DNA from: Anthoceros angustus
Taxonomy: Eukaryota; Streptophyta; Anthocerotopsida; Anthocerotales; Anthocerotaceae
Reading direction: 5' to 3'
Assembly: GCA_010909165.1 (NCBI GenBank)
Contig: VJWM01000116.1
Span: 124,001 to 188,000 of the forward strand
DNA: 64,000 nt
The translations under genes were made by a program, and so were the position numbers. Numbering within the stretch: the stretch's first letter is position 1; each line of letters starts with the position of its first letter. Under the pieces are notes generated by a model. The model did not search any database, was not told the DNA's origin, and saw only the letters and a list, made by a program, of their open reading frames with translations. This document shows positions 33,625 to 44,600 of the stretch, piece after piece.

Positions 33625-34987
33625 TCAAGTCAATTGGCTTTCTCTTCGCCATGTAGGTCTAGGTTCTTCATCTAGTGTGATAGAGAAAGGATGACCATAA
33701 GGAGTGTGGATGAGGAAAGGATCCTTATGGAAGTTACGCCACATTTCTTTCTTCAGTTTTCTCTCTACTTTTCTTAGATTTTCTTCATATCCATATTCAC
33801 GATCCATTCGTATTGTTTTATCATATATCAAATCTCTATCATGTACTCTTGGGTAAAATGGGTGTTCGTTCCTTTGCTCTAGTTTCATGCGTCTTTCTTG
33901 TTGCATCCGAATGTCTGTCATACTTTGAAATTTTCCTCGATGTGTGATGTATCGATCATATCGTGTAGCATGAATTTGTTCATACCTCAAATGCAAATCT
34001 TTTGGGATATCCTTTTTCACCTCTGTCAAGCTACGGATCCTAATTTCCTCTTCACTTCTTTTGATTCTTGCTCTTCGAAGATTATCCTCAAAATAATTCC
34101 TATTTGGTGGGCCAAATAACCAAATGTATGGCGCTTGATATACACCTTTAGCAACATGAGTACTTAACTGCAAATAATTTTAGAATATTAATTTTAAGTT
34201 TAAGTGGTAGTAACCTCCTTTGAGTTTTAGACTTGAAATTCTTACCCGAAAGTGATTATAGTCCCAATAATGCTCCACTGCTTTTTGGGATCTTTCGATA
34301 GCAGTATCCTCTTCTGTAGTTCTTTGTTTTCTATAGTATGCAATACATTGTGAGGCAACATCTGATCCTTTGGTAATAGAATCTTGAATGAATTTTTGTC
34401 TTCGATAATAGTCATGCTTGAATTTTCGACTGTAGTAGCCCCGATAATGTCTTTGAATGGTCAATGCATGGACATGAAAATATATCATTCGTTTGACTTT
34501 ATCAACTTCTCTTCGTCGAGCATGGGTTTTTTCTCGTCCTACGTGACCTCGCCAAAGCCGTTTGATGTCATTGGCACATTTGGTCCATAATCGTATCATT
34601 CTCTGTGTTGCATATCTTCTCCAACACGCCTAATAAAAATATTTATTTGAAATAATATTTAATTTAGAATATAAATTTGTAATAAATTATAAATTTGTAA
34701 TAATAATTAATTTATAATATAAAACCTAATAGGTTAAGATTAGATTTTCCTACTTGAATCCATATGGTTGCATCAATTTCCATTTCCCTTCTATCTTCAG
34801 CAATTCTAATGATACATTACAAAAGTATTTTAGACCATGAGATATAAAGAACTAATGAGCTATGAAGTTGCATTTTGTCGGGCATAAGGTGAGAAAGTTT
34901 GCAAACATAAAGCAAAGCATACTGTGATGCATCGATGTATCCTTGAAGGACTCCCAATGCCCGTGTTTGCAATTTTCCCATTTCCAT
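33625..34987 (-). CDS. SPATA17-like IQ-motif protein, 4 exons
   Basis: Homologue of animal SPATA17, a calmodulin-binding IQ protein linked to sperm flagella. Minus-strand exons: 34923-34987, 34754-34805, 34246-34629, 33625-34167; phases close to give 347 residues (human about 361). IQ-like helices are visible: ATIWIQACWRRY, IRLWTKCANDIKRLWRG, and ALTIQRHYRGYYSRKFKHDY. The later block LSTHVAKGVYQAPY corresponds to the conserved LSTxxxxGxYxxPx of the animal protein. The rest is highly charged. Codons are AT-rich, as are the 78-124 bp introns, in contrast with the PPR genes. Frame is intact. A swimming-sperm gene of this kind is expected in bryophytes, lycophytes and ferns and is usually lost in flowering plants. 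The first exon is the least certain. Confidence 0.8.
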
Positions 34988-36711
34988 GGTGACTAAGCTT
35001 TGAATCTTTATGTTTCTTATCTTTGTGGGCAAGATTATAGAATGTTACTCCAAGAAAACATCTTGTAAAGTAAAAATTTCAAACACATTTTCAAATTTGA
35101 GTTGTTGAAGATGCCTCTTTCATATGCTTAGACCATTTTAAAATTTTCCATTGTCATGATAGTCTTCTTCAATGCATTGTAATTTAGAACTCCACAGCAG
35201 TTTCAAATTTTATCATGATAGTTGGAATGTTTTTGTTTAAATGGACGAAATTCAGCTTGTAGCATTTGGGGTGGTCCAGAATGTATCCACTCAGAAATTC
35301 TTTGTCTATTAATTTTTTCTCAGAAAAAATTGATTACACTATCCAAAAAAATTGGATTGAAATTTTAACAAGCCATCTTCTGTTTCCATATATGCTGTAC
35401 TTCTTGAAGAGATATTTTTAAACTTATGGGGAAAGATAGATTTTGACTTGATTTTAGCATGTATGTTCCATTTCTAATCAATTTTGTTAACTTTAATGCT
35501 ATTTGAAGGCATGATATCTACCTAATTCTGTACGTAGAGTTTTTGAAATGGTTATTATTTTAGGTATGCCTTCAGCGTGGGTGTTTTAGTGGTACGCTGT
35601 AAGCACGCCACATAACCTAAACAACGCTGCCTCTCGCCCAACTATGATTTCGAACACCAATTTTTTGTTTTTGTCACTGCCGCGTTTCTTCTACCTCTTC
35701 TACCTCGGGAAAGAAGACTTTATTATAAAAAAAAGATGGGAAAAAACCCAACGAAGGGCTCCATGCTACCTCTTCTACCCAGGCTATCAGATTTTGAAAA
35801 TATAATATAATAAGTATTGAAAAAAATCATAATTTAATAGGTAGGTAAGATAACTAAAGTGAAACGCAATCCTATTTTCTGATGAAAGTAGATACTAGTA
35901 ACCAAAGGAGCATTGGGGTAAGCTTTGGCATATTACTGGATGGGCAGGTAAGTCCTAAATTGGATAGGGTTCACTGCCTACTTGCCTACTTCAGAGCTTC
36001 TTTGGTCCTGCAATGCTTTACGCTCTATGTGCTGGCTATCTCTTACAGCAGAAGTGGCTCCTATTCACGACCGATTCAAGTCTGCCCAATGTCACTGTCG
36101 CAAACGATGCATCACCTCCATTGCACGATTCACAAGGCCAGCGTCAGAAAAGATATCAGACAGCATGTGATTGACACAATTCCCACGAGGGACTCTGGGC
36201 CATGGCTGACATGATCGCTGCATATGCTCAGCATGGCAGTACGAGTGAACCAATCAAACACAGGGACTTCCAGAGAGAAGGATTGCATATCAATCGGTCA
36301 TCACAGTCGGGAGATGTAAGCCGGCCAGACCTTGGTTTGGGAAAACCCACAGTCTCCCATGTACGAACTCTCCTCCCCGCAAGGCCTGCCCTATTGTGTG
36401 CAATGCCGGAGACAACGGAGCTACATGACCTTCCTCGTCCAGGGAAGTGTGTGTTTCATGCGAGCTGAAGGCCAGAATCGTGGTGATGCCCCGGGCTGAG
36501 CCAGACACGCACGGGTGCAGCTCGCCCATAATGAGGGTAGGTTTCCTCACCAATCCATCCACTACATGTGCATGCTCAGGACGGGCTCCTGCATGTGTGA
36601 CATCCTATCATGCAAAAAGGGTCGCGGGAATCGTGGGTAAGACGTGTGGCCCCATGGGTCGATGGGAAAACATTCCTTTCCAGATTTGCAGCGAAATGGA
36701 AAACTCGGAGA
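34988..36711. other. AT-rich intergenic region
   Basis: 35.0-35.9 kb is AT-rich without a recognisable exon. Near 36195-36235 a plus-strand stretch reads DMIAAYAQHGS, a likely scrap of a PPR motif, but its surroundings do not extend the match. Nothing else recognised. Confidence 0.45.
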
Positions 36712-39698
36712 TCAAAATGCACTGGGGAGTCTTGGAGCAATGCATAATCGGAAAAGAGGGAGTGAACCCTTGCCACGAAACAGGAACAATGGAGTCAACA
36801 ACTTCGGAGCGTTGTGATACAGCCGCTTGTTTTTCGCAGCATGGATCTGACCTGCAAAAAGTTGGGGGAAATGGGCATCCGTTACGGCCTGTTTATCTGG
36901 ACGGCTACACTCTTGTTCGCTTCCTATGACTTGCGGAGTCTGTAGACTGTGTCCATTCTGCCGGATTTTCAGGCTTATCTTCTCTAACAGGCAATGTAGT
37001 TGTTGGTGCAGTGGGTGCTGGCGGTCATCTACCACGAAGCTATGTACTTCCTGCTCATGCTGAATCCAGCTCCTGCCAGGATTCTTCCAGGCCCCCTCCT
37101 TTTGCCGCTGTGACTGCACTTCCAGTGCACAGTCTAGAAGGCCAGCATCAGCATAAATATGTGACATGAGCACATAGGCAGCACCGTGCTGCGGTTGTAG
37201 TTGGACTGCAGAAGCAAATGCTTGCTCTCCCAGAGCTACGTTGCCATGCTTCCGACAGGCGCCCAGCAAGCACACCCACAAGGCCAGATCAGGCTGTATG
37301 GGCATTGTGGACAGCATATCTTTTATCCTTGCAAAACATCCTGATCGCCCAAACAGGTCTACCATACTCACATAGTGCTCAATTTCTGGGGTAATACCAA
37401 ACTCTTGGCTCATGGAGTTGAAGTACTCTGCACCTCGATCAACTGATCCAGCATGACTGCATGCGGAAAGAAGAGACAGGAATGTCACACCGTCTGGCTG
37501 GACCTCTGCCTCCCGCATCTTCTCATAGCATTGAAAGGCCTCCAAGCTACGCCCATGCTGTGCGTAAGCAGCAATCATAGCAGACCAGGTCACTATGTCC
37601 TTTGTGAGCATTCTGTCAAAGACACTGCAACAGTCGTGTAAACTTCCACACTTGGCATACATGTCCACTAAACAGTTCCCAATACCGACATCAGCTTCCA
37701 GGCCCCGGTCCAGAATCTGGGAGTGAAGCCCTTTTCCCTGATTTAGAGCTCCAATGCTGGCGCAAGCTTTCAAAAGGCAGGCGACTGTAATGGGATCGAC
37801 TGGTTTCATGCCCTCCTGCTCCATCCTCCCATACAGAGCAAGAGCTTCTTGCCCCAAAGCATGATTCGCATATCCAGCAATCATGACAGTCCATGTTACT
37901 ACGTCTTTTGAGATCAATCCATCAAAAACTTTGCGAGCATCTTGCAAACTACCACATTTAGCATACATATCCACCAGGCAGTTGCCAATAACTACATCAG
38001 CATCTAATGCTTGCCGCTGAATCTCACAATGGAGTTCCTTTCCCTGCTGCAAAACACCAAGGCTGGCACATGCTTTCAAAAGCGTGGCAAATGTGACGTG
38101 ATCAGCCAGACTGATGCCCTCCTGTTGCATCATTTGGTAGAGTGTGAGAGCTTCCTGGCCAAGTCCGTGCTCAGCATAGCCAGATATCATGGCAGTCCAT
38201 GTCACCACATCTCTTCGAGATAACCTGTCAAACACTCTGCGAGCATCCCCTAAGCTGCCACATTTAGCATACATGTCCACCAATGAGTTCCCAATGGTCA
38301 AATCTGTTTCGAGTCCTCTCTGCTGGATCTCAAAATGTAGCTCCTTGCCCTGATGTAAAGCACCAACACAGCCACAAGCTTTCAGCAGGCACACAAATGT
38401 AACACGGTTGGCTGGAGAAATACCTCCTGTTGCATACTCTCATACAGCATCAGAGACTCTTGACCAAGCCCTTGCTGAGCATAAGCTGCGATCATGGCAG
38501 TCCATGCCACCACGTCCCTGCTGGGCAATCTGTCAAACACTGCACGTGCATCCTCTAAGCTGCCACATTTGGAATACATGTCCACTAAGCTGCTGCCAAC
38601 TATCAATTCACCCTCCAACCCTTGGCTCTGAATCTGACAGTGGATCTGCTTTCCTGATGTAAAGCTCCCACACTGCCACATGCTTTCAAAAGGCAGGCAA
38701 ACGTAATCTGGTCTGCTGGAGTGATGCGCTCTTGCTGCATACTTGCGTAAAGCATCAGTGATTCCTGACCCAATCCGCTTTGAGCATAACCTGCAATGAG
38801 AGAAGTCCATGCGACCACATCTTTTCTACGAAGTTTGTCAAATACCTGACGGGCATCCTCTAAGTTCCCACATTTTGCATACATGTCAACGAGACTGTTC
38901 CCGAGAACCCCATCAGCTTCAAGACCTCGTTCCTGCATCTGGCAATGAAGCTCTTTCCCTCACGCAAAGCTCCAGCAGTAGCACATGCCTTCAGAAGGCA
39001 GACATATGTAACATCATCGGCTGGAGTGATGCCTTCCTGTTGCATCCTCTTATACACAGAAAGGGCTTCTTCACCAAGCCCATGCTCAGCATGTCCAGCC
39101 ATCATGGCAGTCCATGTCACCACATCTTTTGCGGGCAGACTATCAAACACGCTGCAAGCATCTTCTAAGCTGCCACATTTGGTATACATGTCCACCAGGC
39201 TGCTGCCACAAACACGTTGACCTCTCCCATGCTATTCAGAACATCAGCATGGACCTGCTTGCCTGATGCCAAATCTCCTACGCTGGCACATGCTCTAAGA
39301 ACTGCCACAAATACATAATTGTCAGGCTTGACATTGGACTCCCGCATCTGTTCATACAGTTTGATAGCTTGGGCAGGCTTTGATAGTTCAAAATGGGCCA
39401 GAATTATAGACAACCACACGAAAGCGTTTGGTGCATGCAAGTTGGTAAAGACATGCATTGCTTCGTCCAACCTCCCATGAGATGCATACATCCGGATAAG
39501 ATGATTGGCCAAGAATGTGTTTGACTCATAGCCACCTCCAAAGATAAGAGAATGAAGACGCATGCCAAGATCGAGATCCCGCTGTTGTATGCACCTTTTC
39601 AGCACAAGATAGAACACAGATGCCGAAACATAGGATCCAAGCTCCACGAGAGGGACCAGAGCTTCAACGGCTTCAGTGAGCCGTACCTCCTCCTCCAT
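36712..39698 (-). pseudogene. PLS-class PPR gene broken by four frameshifts
   Basis: One PPR gene is readable end to end on the minus strand but only by changing frame four times. It starts at ATG 39698 (MEEEVRLTEAVEAL). Frame changes fall near 39206, 38957, 38653 and 38423. At each one the family pattern continues across the break (for example GALREGK, then ELHCQMQERGLEADG), and each is explained by loss of one G from a G run (C run on the plus strand). The last segment (to 36712) is open for 560 codons with PPR blocks, SMVDLFGRSGCFARI, E region and VHSFVVDDRQHPLHQQ; its final ~60 residues do not fit a DYW domain. Presumed pseudogene, or an intact gene if the run lengths are sequencing errors. 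The 37.7-38.7 kb part is duplicated at 63 kb. Confidence 0.85.
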
Positions 39699-40272
39699 TT
39701 TGACCCACGTTGCACCCAAAGGTTGTGCTTCATGGAAATCTAAACCCGGAAGACTCGTGGGCTGCTGAACAAGGAACTTCTCTACTGAGCTTTAAGATTC
39801 GACACAATTGAACTTACAAAGCCAGTCACAACCGGCTCCAGCCTCAAATCCAGGCTACAGCAACGCTGGCACAGATTACCTTGCTCCTGTTCCCTGTACT
39901 GCCAGGTATCCGCTTAGCCAAGCTGATAACCAGATTGAATTTCTTCCAAGGCCAAATACAGAAAACAACATGGTAGCTCTCGGCACCGATCAACCCCGGT
40001 GCTGCATGGGCCGCGTTGCTTCAGGCGCGTCACACAAAGAGTTGGGTGCTAACCGGACGCACCGTTCCCATGCCCCCGTTTCAGTCTGGCATACAAGCAG
40101 GCTGGAAGCAATTGCGACTGGCAGGAAGACTTGGGGTTCTTCTACACTGCCCATCAAGGGACAGCTTGGCCGAAAAATCTACATTCTTCTCCAGGTGCGG
40201 CAGAAGACAGCGGACCCATGGTATCTAGCACAGCCTATGCTTTTCTACTGACCGTCGGCTCGACCTTGCAGG
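39699..40272. other. Region between two head-to-head PPR genes
   Basis: About 570 bp. It should contain both upstream regions. The plus-strand gene's frame has no in-frame ATG after the stop at 40249, and a possible splice acceptor (cttgcag) precedes 40272, so a 5' exon could lie here. None was identified. Confidence 0.4.
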
Positions 40273-42690
40273 GTGGCCGAGGAAGGAGCAGATTTCAAGG
40301 TTGGACCGTGGATCAAATTGTGTGAGAATGGACTGCTCCGCGAGGCAGTCGAAGCACTGGGCGTGCTCGTGGAGCACGGAAAAGGAAAACCATACCTCTT
40401 TCCTTCCCTCGTACAACGGGTGCTCAGAAGGTGCATTCAACAGAAGGATCTGGTGCTTGGGAAGAGAGTGCACAATCTTGCTGTGAAAAATGGCTTCGAG
40501 TCAGACACATTCCTGGCAACCCAGTTCATCCAGATGTATGCTGGTCATGGAAGGCTGCAGGAAGCAACAAAGGTGTTCACTGATGTTCCTGTACCGGACA
40601 TTTTCATGTGGGAGTCAATAATTTTGGCACATGCAAGGCGTGGACAGCCTAAGCATGCCATAAGATTGTACAAACGGATGCGACATTCGCGCTTGAAGCC
40701 GAACAGTTATATATTTGTGACAGTTCTTAAAGCTTGTGCCATTACAGCAGATTTGGCAGCAGGCAAAGAGATCCATGCTGATATTCTGCACACCTTCAGC
40801 AAGATCAATGAAATTATGGGCACCTGCGTGATGGAGATGTATGCAAAGTGTGGTAGGCTGGAGGATGCTCGCAGAGTGTTTGACACTCTGGAGACAAAGG
40901 ATGTGATTTCATGGACTGCCATGATTTCGGCATATGCACAGCGTGGGCTCGGTCAAGAAGCCCTCGATTTGTATGCAAGTATGGTACAGCAGGACATGAC
41001 TCCAGCTGATCATTTCACATTTGCTTGTCTTTTAAAAGCATGTGCCAGCATTGGGGCTTTACATGAGGGCAAGGCACTTCATGGTCAGATACAGGACAGA
41101 GGTCTGCAGAATGATATGATCATTGGTGCCTGCCTTGTGGACATGTATGCCAAGTGTGGGAGCCTACAGGATGCCCGTAAAGTGTTTGAAAGTTTGTCCA
41201 AGAAGGACGTAGTTACTTGGACTGCAATGATCACAGGATATGCTCAGCGCGGACTTGGCAAAGAGTCTTTGTCTCTTTATGCAAGGATGCAACAGGAGGG
41301 TTTAAGTCCAGTCAATCATGTTACATTTGTGTCTCTTCTAAACGCGTGTGCCAGTACTGGAGCTTTTCATGACGGCAAGAAGCTTCATTCCCAAATACGG
41401 AAAAGGGGTTTGGAAGCTGATTTAGTTATTGGGAACTGCCTAGTGGACATGTACGCAAAATGTGGCTGCCTCGAGGATGCCCGCAAGGTGTTTGACAGTT
41501 TGCCCAAAAAGATATAGTGACATGGAACACAATGCTTGCAGGATATAGTAGCTGAAGGGCTTGGTCAAGAATCCTCGATCTCTTTGCCACTATGCCAGGA
41601 AACGAGAGACTCTCAGCTGATTCTGTTACGTATGTGTGCCTCTTGAAAGCATGTGTTGCCATTGGAGCTTTACATGTGGGGAGGCATCTTCATTTCCACG
41701 TTCAGGAACAAGATTTGGAATCGCAGGTAGCTGTAGGCAGCAGCCTGGTGGACATGTATGCTAAATGCGGTGAGTTAGTGGATGCTCACAGATTGTTTGA
41801 CAGGCTACCTATCAAAGACGTGTTGACATGGACAGCATTGATTGCTGGATATGTGGAACATGGGCGTGGCGAGGAAGCCCTTACGCTCTATTCCAGGATG
41901 CAACAGGTTGGAATCATGCCAGCTGACCATGTCACATTTTCCTTCCTTTTGAAAGCCTGTGCTGCTGTTGGGGCTCTCGATCGGGGAAGCAGCTTCATGT
42001 CCAGATTCAGAGCCGTGGTCTGGAAGGTGATGTGGCTGGGGCCCTGGTGAACATGTATGCAAAATGCGGACACCTAGAGGATGCATGCGAAGTGTTTGCC
42101 AAAGTGCATGGACGAGATGTGGTGACATGGAATGCCATGATCTCTGGGTTTGGACAGCATGGGTTAGTTGATGCAGCTGTGGTATGTTATGAGAAAATGC
42201 GGGTGGCGGGAATCCGCCCTGATGAAGTCACCTTTCTTTCACTCATATCTGCCTGCAGTCATGCTGGACTGGTTGACAGAGGCATTCAGTACTTGAATCC
42301 ATGAGCATCGATTACGGCCTAACTCCAGATATTGAGCATTATGTCAGTCTGCTGGATCTGTTTGGACGTGCAGGATGTATGATCAAGGCCGCAGAGTTGT
42401 TATCAACACCCATGCAGCCTAATCTGGCTGTGTGGTTGTGTTTGCTGGGTGCCTGCCGGAAACATGGAAATGTAGAGTTGGGAGAAGAGGCATTTAATCG
42501 TGCAGTAGGTCTAGAGCCCAAGCATCCTGCTGCGTATGTATTGATGGCACATATATACTCTGATGCTGGCCTCTTGGACCAGGCAATAAGGGTTCAAGGG
42601 TTGAGAGAGAGAGAAGGTGCATGGAAGAATCCTGGGCAGACCTGGATTGAGCTTGAGCACGAGATACACACATTTGTCGTGGGTGAGTGA
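40273..42690 (+). pseudogene. PLS-class PPR gene broken by several frameshifts
   Basis: PPR protein readable in pieces: 40273-41517 (414 codons, blocks FESDTFLATQFIQMYAGHG, DVISWTAMISAYAQRG, CLVDMYAKCGSLQDARKVF), then 41592-42050, 42032-42304 and 42301-42690. Breaks lie near 41513 (PKK then DIVTWNTM in the next frame), near 41554, near 41984 and near 42298. The last piece has the E region (GACRKHGNVELGEEAF, PGQTWIELEHEIHTFVVGE) and stops early within E+. It has no ATG at its 5' end in frame. PPR triplets repeat at 306 bp. Close relative of the minus-strand gene at 36.7-39.7 kb, from which it diverges head-to-head. Confidence 0.83.
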
Positions 42691-43557
42691 CAACGGTTGC
42701 GGTTGTCGCCGAATGGCTGCTCCTCTAGGCATACCCGGCTGCATGGAAGGTCTCTCTGCTGGACAGACCAGCATGCAGTTGTTTGCAAGCCCAAAAGCTG
42801 GACCTGATTGCCCAGCTGATTGCATTAGCAGGAGTTGGAAGAGAAAGATCCTTCAGTGCGAATTTAAACGAACAGCTTCTCTGTGCATCTGCTCGGCCTT
42901 CCGTGGACTAGCTTGAAATACATTTCGTGCAATCTACGCACATCATTCCTCTTCAGTAGAAATTCTGGGGAGCCAACTTCATGACGCTCACTACACTTCT
43001 AGCCTCCAGTATCGTTTTGCAGCCTGATAGTCCTCCAGATATCTTCAGGGAGTAGGTACATGATAAGCTCCTGCATAAACGCATAAACTCTGCAAGAACT
43101 TTGAGAGGAAAAGAGGAAAGTCTCCAAACCTCCACAATTACCTACAAAGCTATTTTGTCCGATTCTTGGATGGAGAATAGTCTGTATCACACCAGCGAAT
43201 ACGTAGCCGGAAGAGGTCCCCAGCAGTATACTTGCTGATGAAGAGGTCGCCAGAACTGTAGGAAAGACAAAGTCTTCCTGTAAAAGCTTCAGGATATCAT
43301 GCCATGGTACCAGCAAAAGCTTCGATACGTTCTTTCCGACATATGCATGGGGCAAGTTGCAAGCCGCACCTGGTGCACCTGGACAAGCTGTCAAGCATGT
43401 AAGAAGAAAACAGCTGTAAAAAGGAGTTCGTGTCCAGACCACGGATCTTTGATTCCTCCTCCCAACCTGCGGCTGCGGCCGATGCATTACAGTCTGCAAC
43501 GGAACAGTCGAAAGTGTGCCGGATCCCAGCAGTACCCTGGCAGTCGCAAACGCCTCA
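42691..43557. other. Intergenic, no gene recognised
   Basis: No motif seen on either strand; the 166-residue minus frame at 42999-43499 has no domain. Confidence 0.45.
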
Positions 43558-44140
43558 GCTGGTGGGTCAGCTGGGAGTAGTGCGGCCTCTGAAGAGCCGC
43601 CTGCTCCCTCCGTCCAAGGTGCGGGATCAGCACGGTCCCAACTCCCAAGTGGCTGAACAGAGGTTCTGCCCTGGTGGGCTCAGCAGGCGAGTATTGGGGG
43701 ATGGCGGGAAGAAGAAAGCTGCTTCCTGTTGCGGAGGCCAATGGGCGGAGCGTGGAGGATTCTGGGCGACTGTTGCGACCTTCGGAGAGGTATCAGGTGA
43801 CGGATGTCGAGCGGGATGAGATGGCAGCGATCCTGCATAAAGCAAGCCTCCGCCAGAGCTCATCGGTGCGGGATTCATTTTCCGTAAAGATAGCATTGCT
43901 CACTGTCCTGTATGCCCCGTTGTGTGTATAGGGACTGGTACATAGGATGCTGGGATGTCGATAGGTGGCAGTACTTGGCACTGCAGGGAGCGTCGGGGTC
44001 GGCAATGGTTTGAACTGCTAGAACTGTTTGGAGAGATCGGGACCTACGGTTTGCTCTGCAAGCTGGCTATTCATCGAAAGCCGAGCGGAGATGATGCAGA
44101 ATGTGGAGGAGCGGGCCCATCCTGTAGGGCTAACAGAGGA
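43558..44140 (+). pseudogene. 5' relic of an NLR immune-receptor gene
   Basis: Matches the start of the NLR gene at 58 kb, including upstream DNA (gcggcctctga ... gctctggtgggct), exon 1 (ATG 43701; LLPVAEANGRSVEDSGR against LRPVAEENGRSVEDSRR) and exon 2 (LLELFGEIGTYGLLCKLA against LLDLFGNIGTYGLVFKLA). Frame breaks appear after ATP-binding-independent N-terminal helix sequence near 44060. Similarity stops at about 44130; no NB-ARC or LRR follows. A truncated duplicate. Confidence 0.82.
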
Positions 44141-44249
44141 CTGTGTTGTGTATTCCACTTGCTGTCATGTCGCCATATCTGGAGTCTCTGATAGGGTGTG
44201 TCATCTCGGACAGGACAGGCACACAACATCCTATGAGAGAGGTCCTACA

Positions 44250-44312
44250 GGACAGATCCTGCAGGTTTAATAGGACAGATCCTGCAGGTTTAATGGGACA
44301 GATTTTTTTAGT
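44250..44312. repeat. 23-bp tandem repeat, about 2.6 units
   Basis: ggacagatcctgcaggttta starts at 44250 and 44273, and a third partial unit at 44296. Confidence 0.9.
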
Positions 44313-44419
44313 CTGATGAGGAACAGTGTGATTCTGCGCCACAGAAGAGGAGAAGCTAGCCCCGGGTATCTTAATTTCAAGTGGAGATGGGAAGTGACTT
44401 GCCATAATCAGGACAATCC

Positions 44420-44480
44420 GATTTAAGAAGAAGAAGAAGAATTTTATTCCAGTCCACGAAGGACGAATTTCCATCATGGG
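44420..44480 (-). repeat. Dispersed retroposon-like 3' end with TTC tail (copy 2)
   Basis: On the minus strand the block gaaattcgtccttcgtggac is followed by aataaaat and a TTC run, like the ends at 4262 and 57525. Orientation is opposite to the other two. Confidence 0.5.
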
Positions 44481-44499
44481 ACTTGGTACTTAACAACTT

Positions 44500-44600
44500 G
44501 TACCATGGTGTGACTAAGCTACTTGCACCAAGGGCATCCACTCCCTTTAGGCACCCGTCTAGGCACCCCATCTAAGTACCAATCTAAGCTCAGGATGCTT
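44500..44600. repeat. Dispersed repeat, inverted copy at 50085-50160
   Basis: agctacttgcaccaagggca, taggcacc and atctaagtacc here reappear as reverse complement near 50090-50155 (gatacttagatgaggtaggt, gcccttcgtgcaagtagc). Probably a small dispersed element. Just downstream (44620-44660) lies a hairpin with arms aatgtgtgtcca/tggacacacatt. Confidence 0.55.

Noticed and set aside
40273-40320. Start codon at 40273
   Set aside because: The codon is GTG, and no in-frame ATG lies between the stop at 40249 and the first PPR blocks; an upstream exon or loss of the start is more likely.
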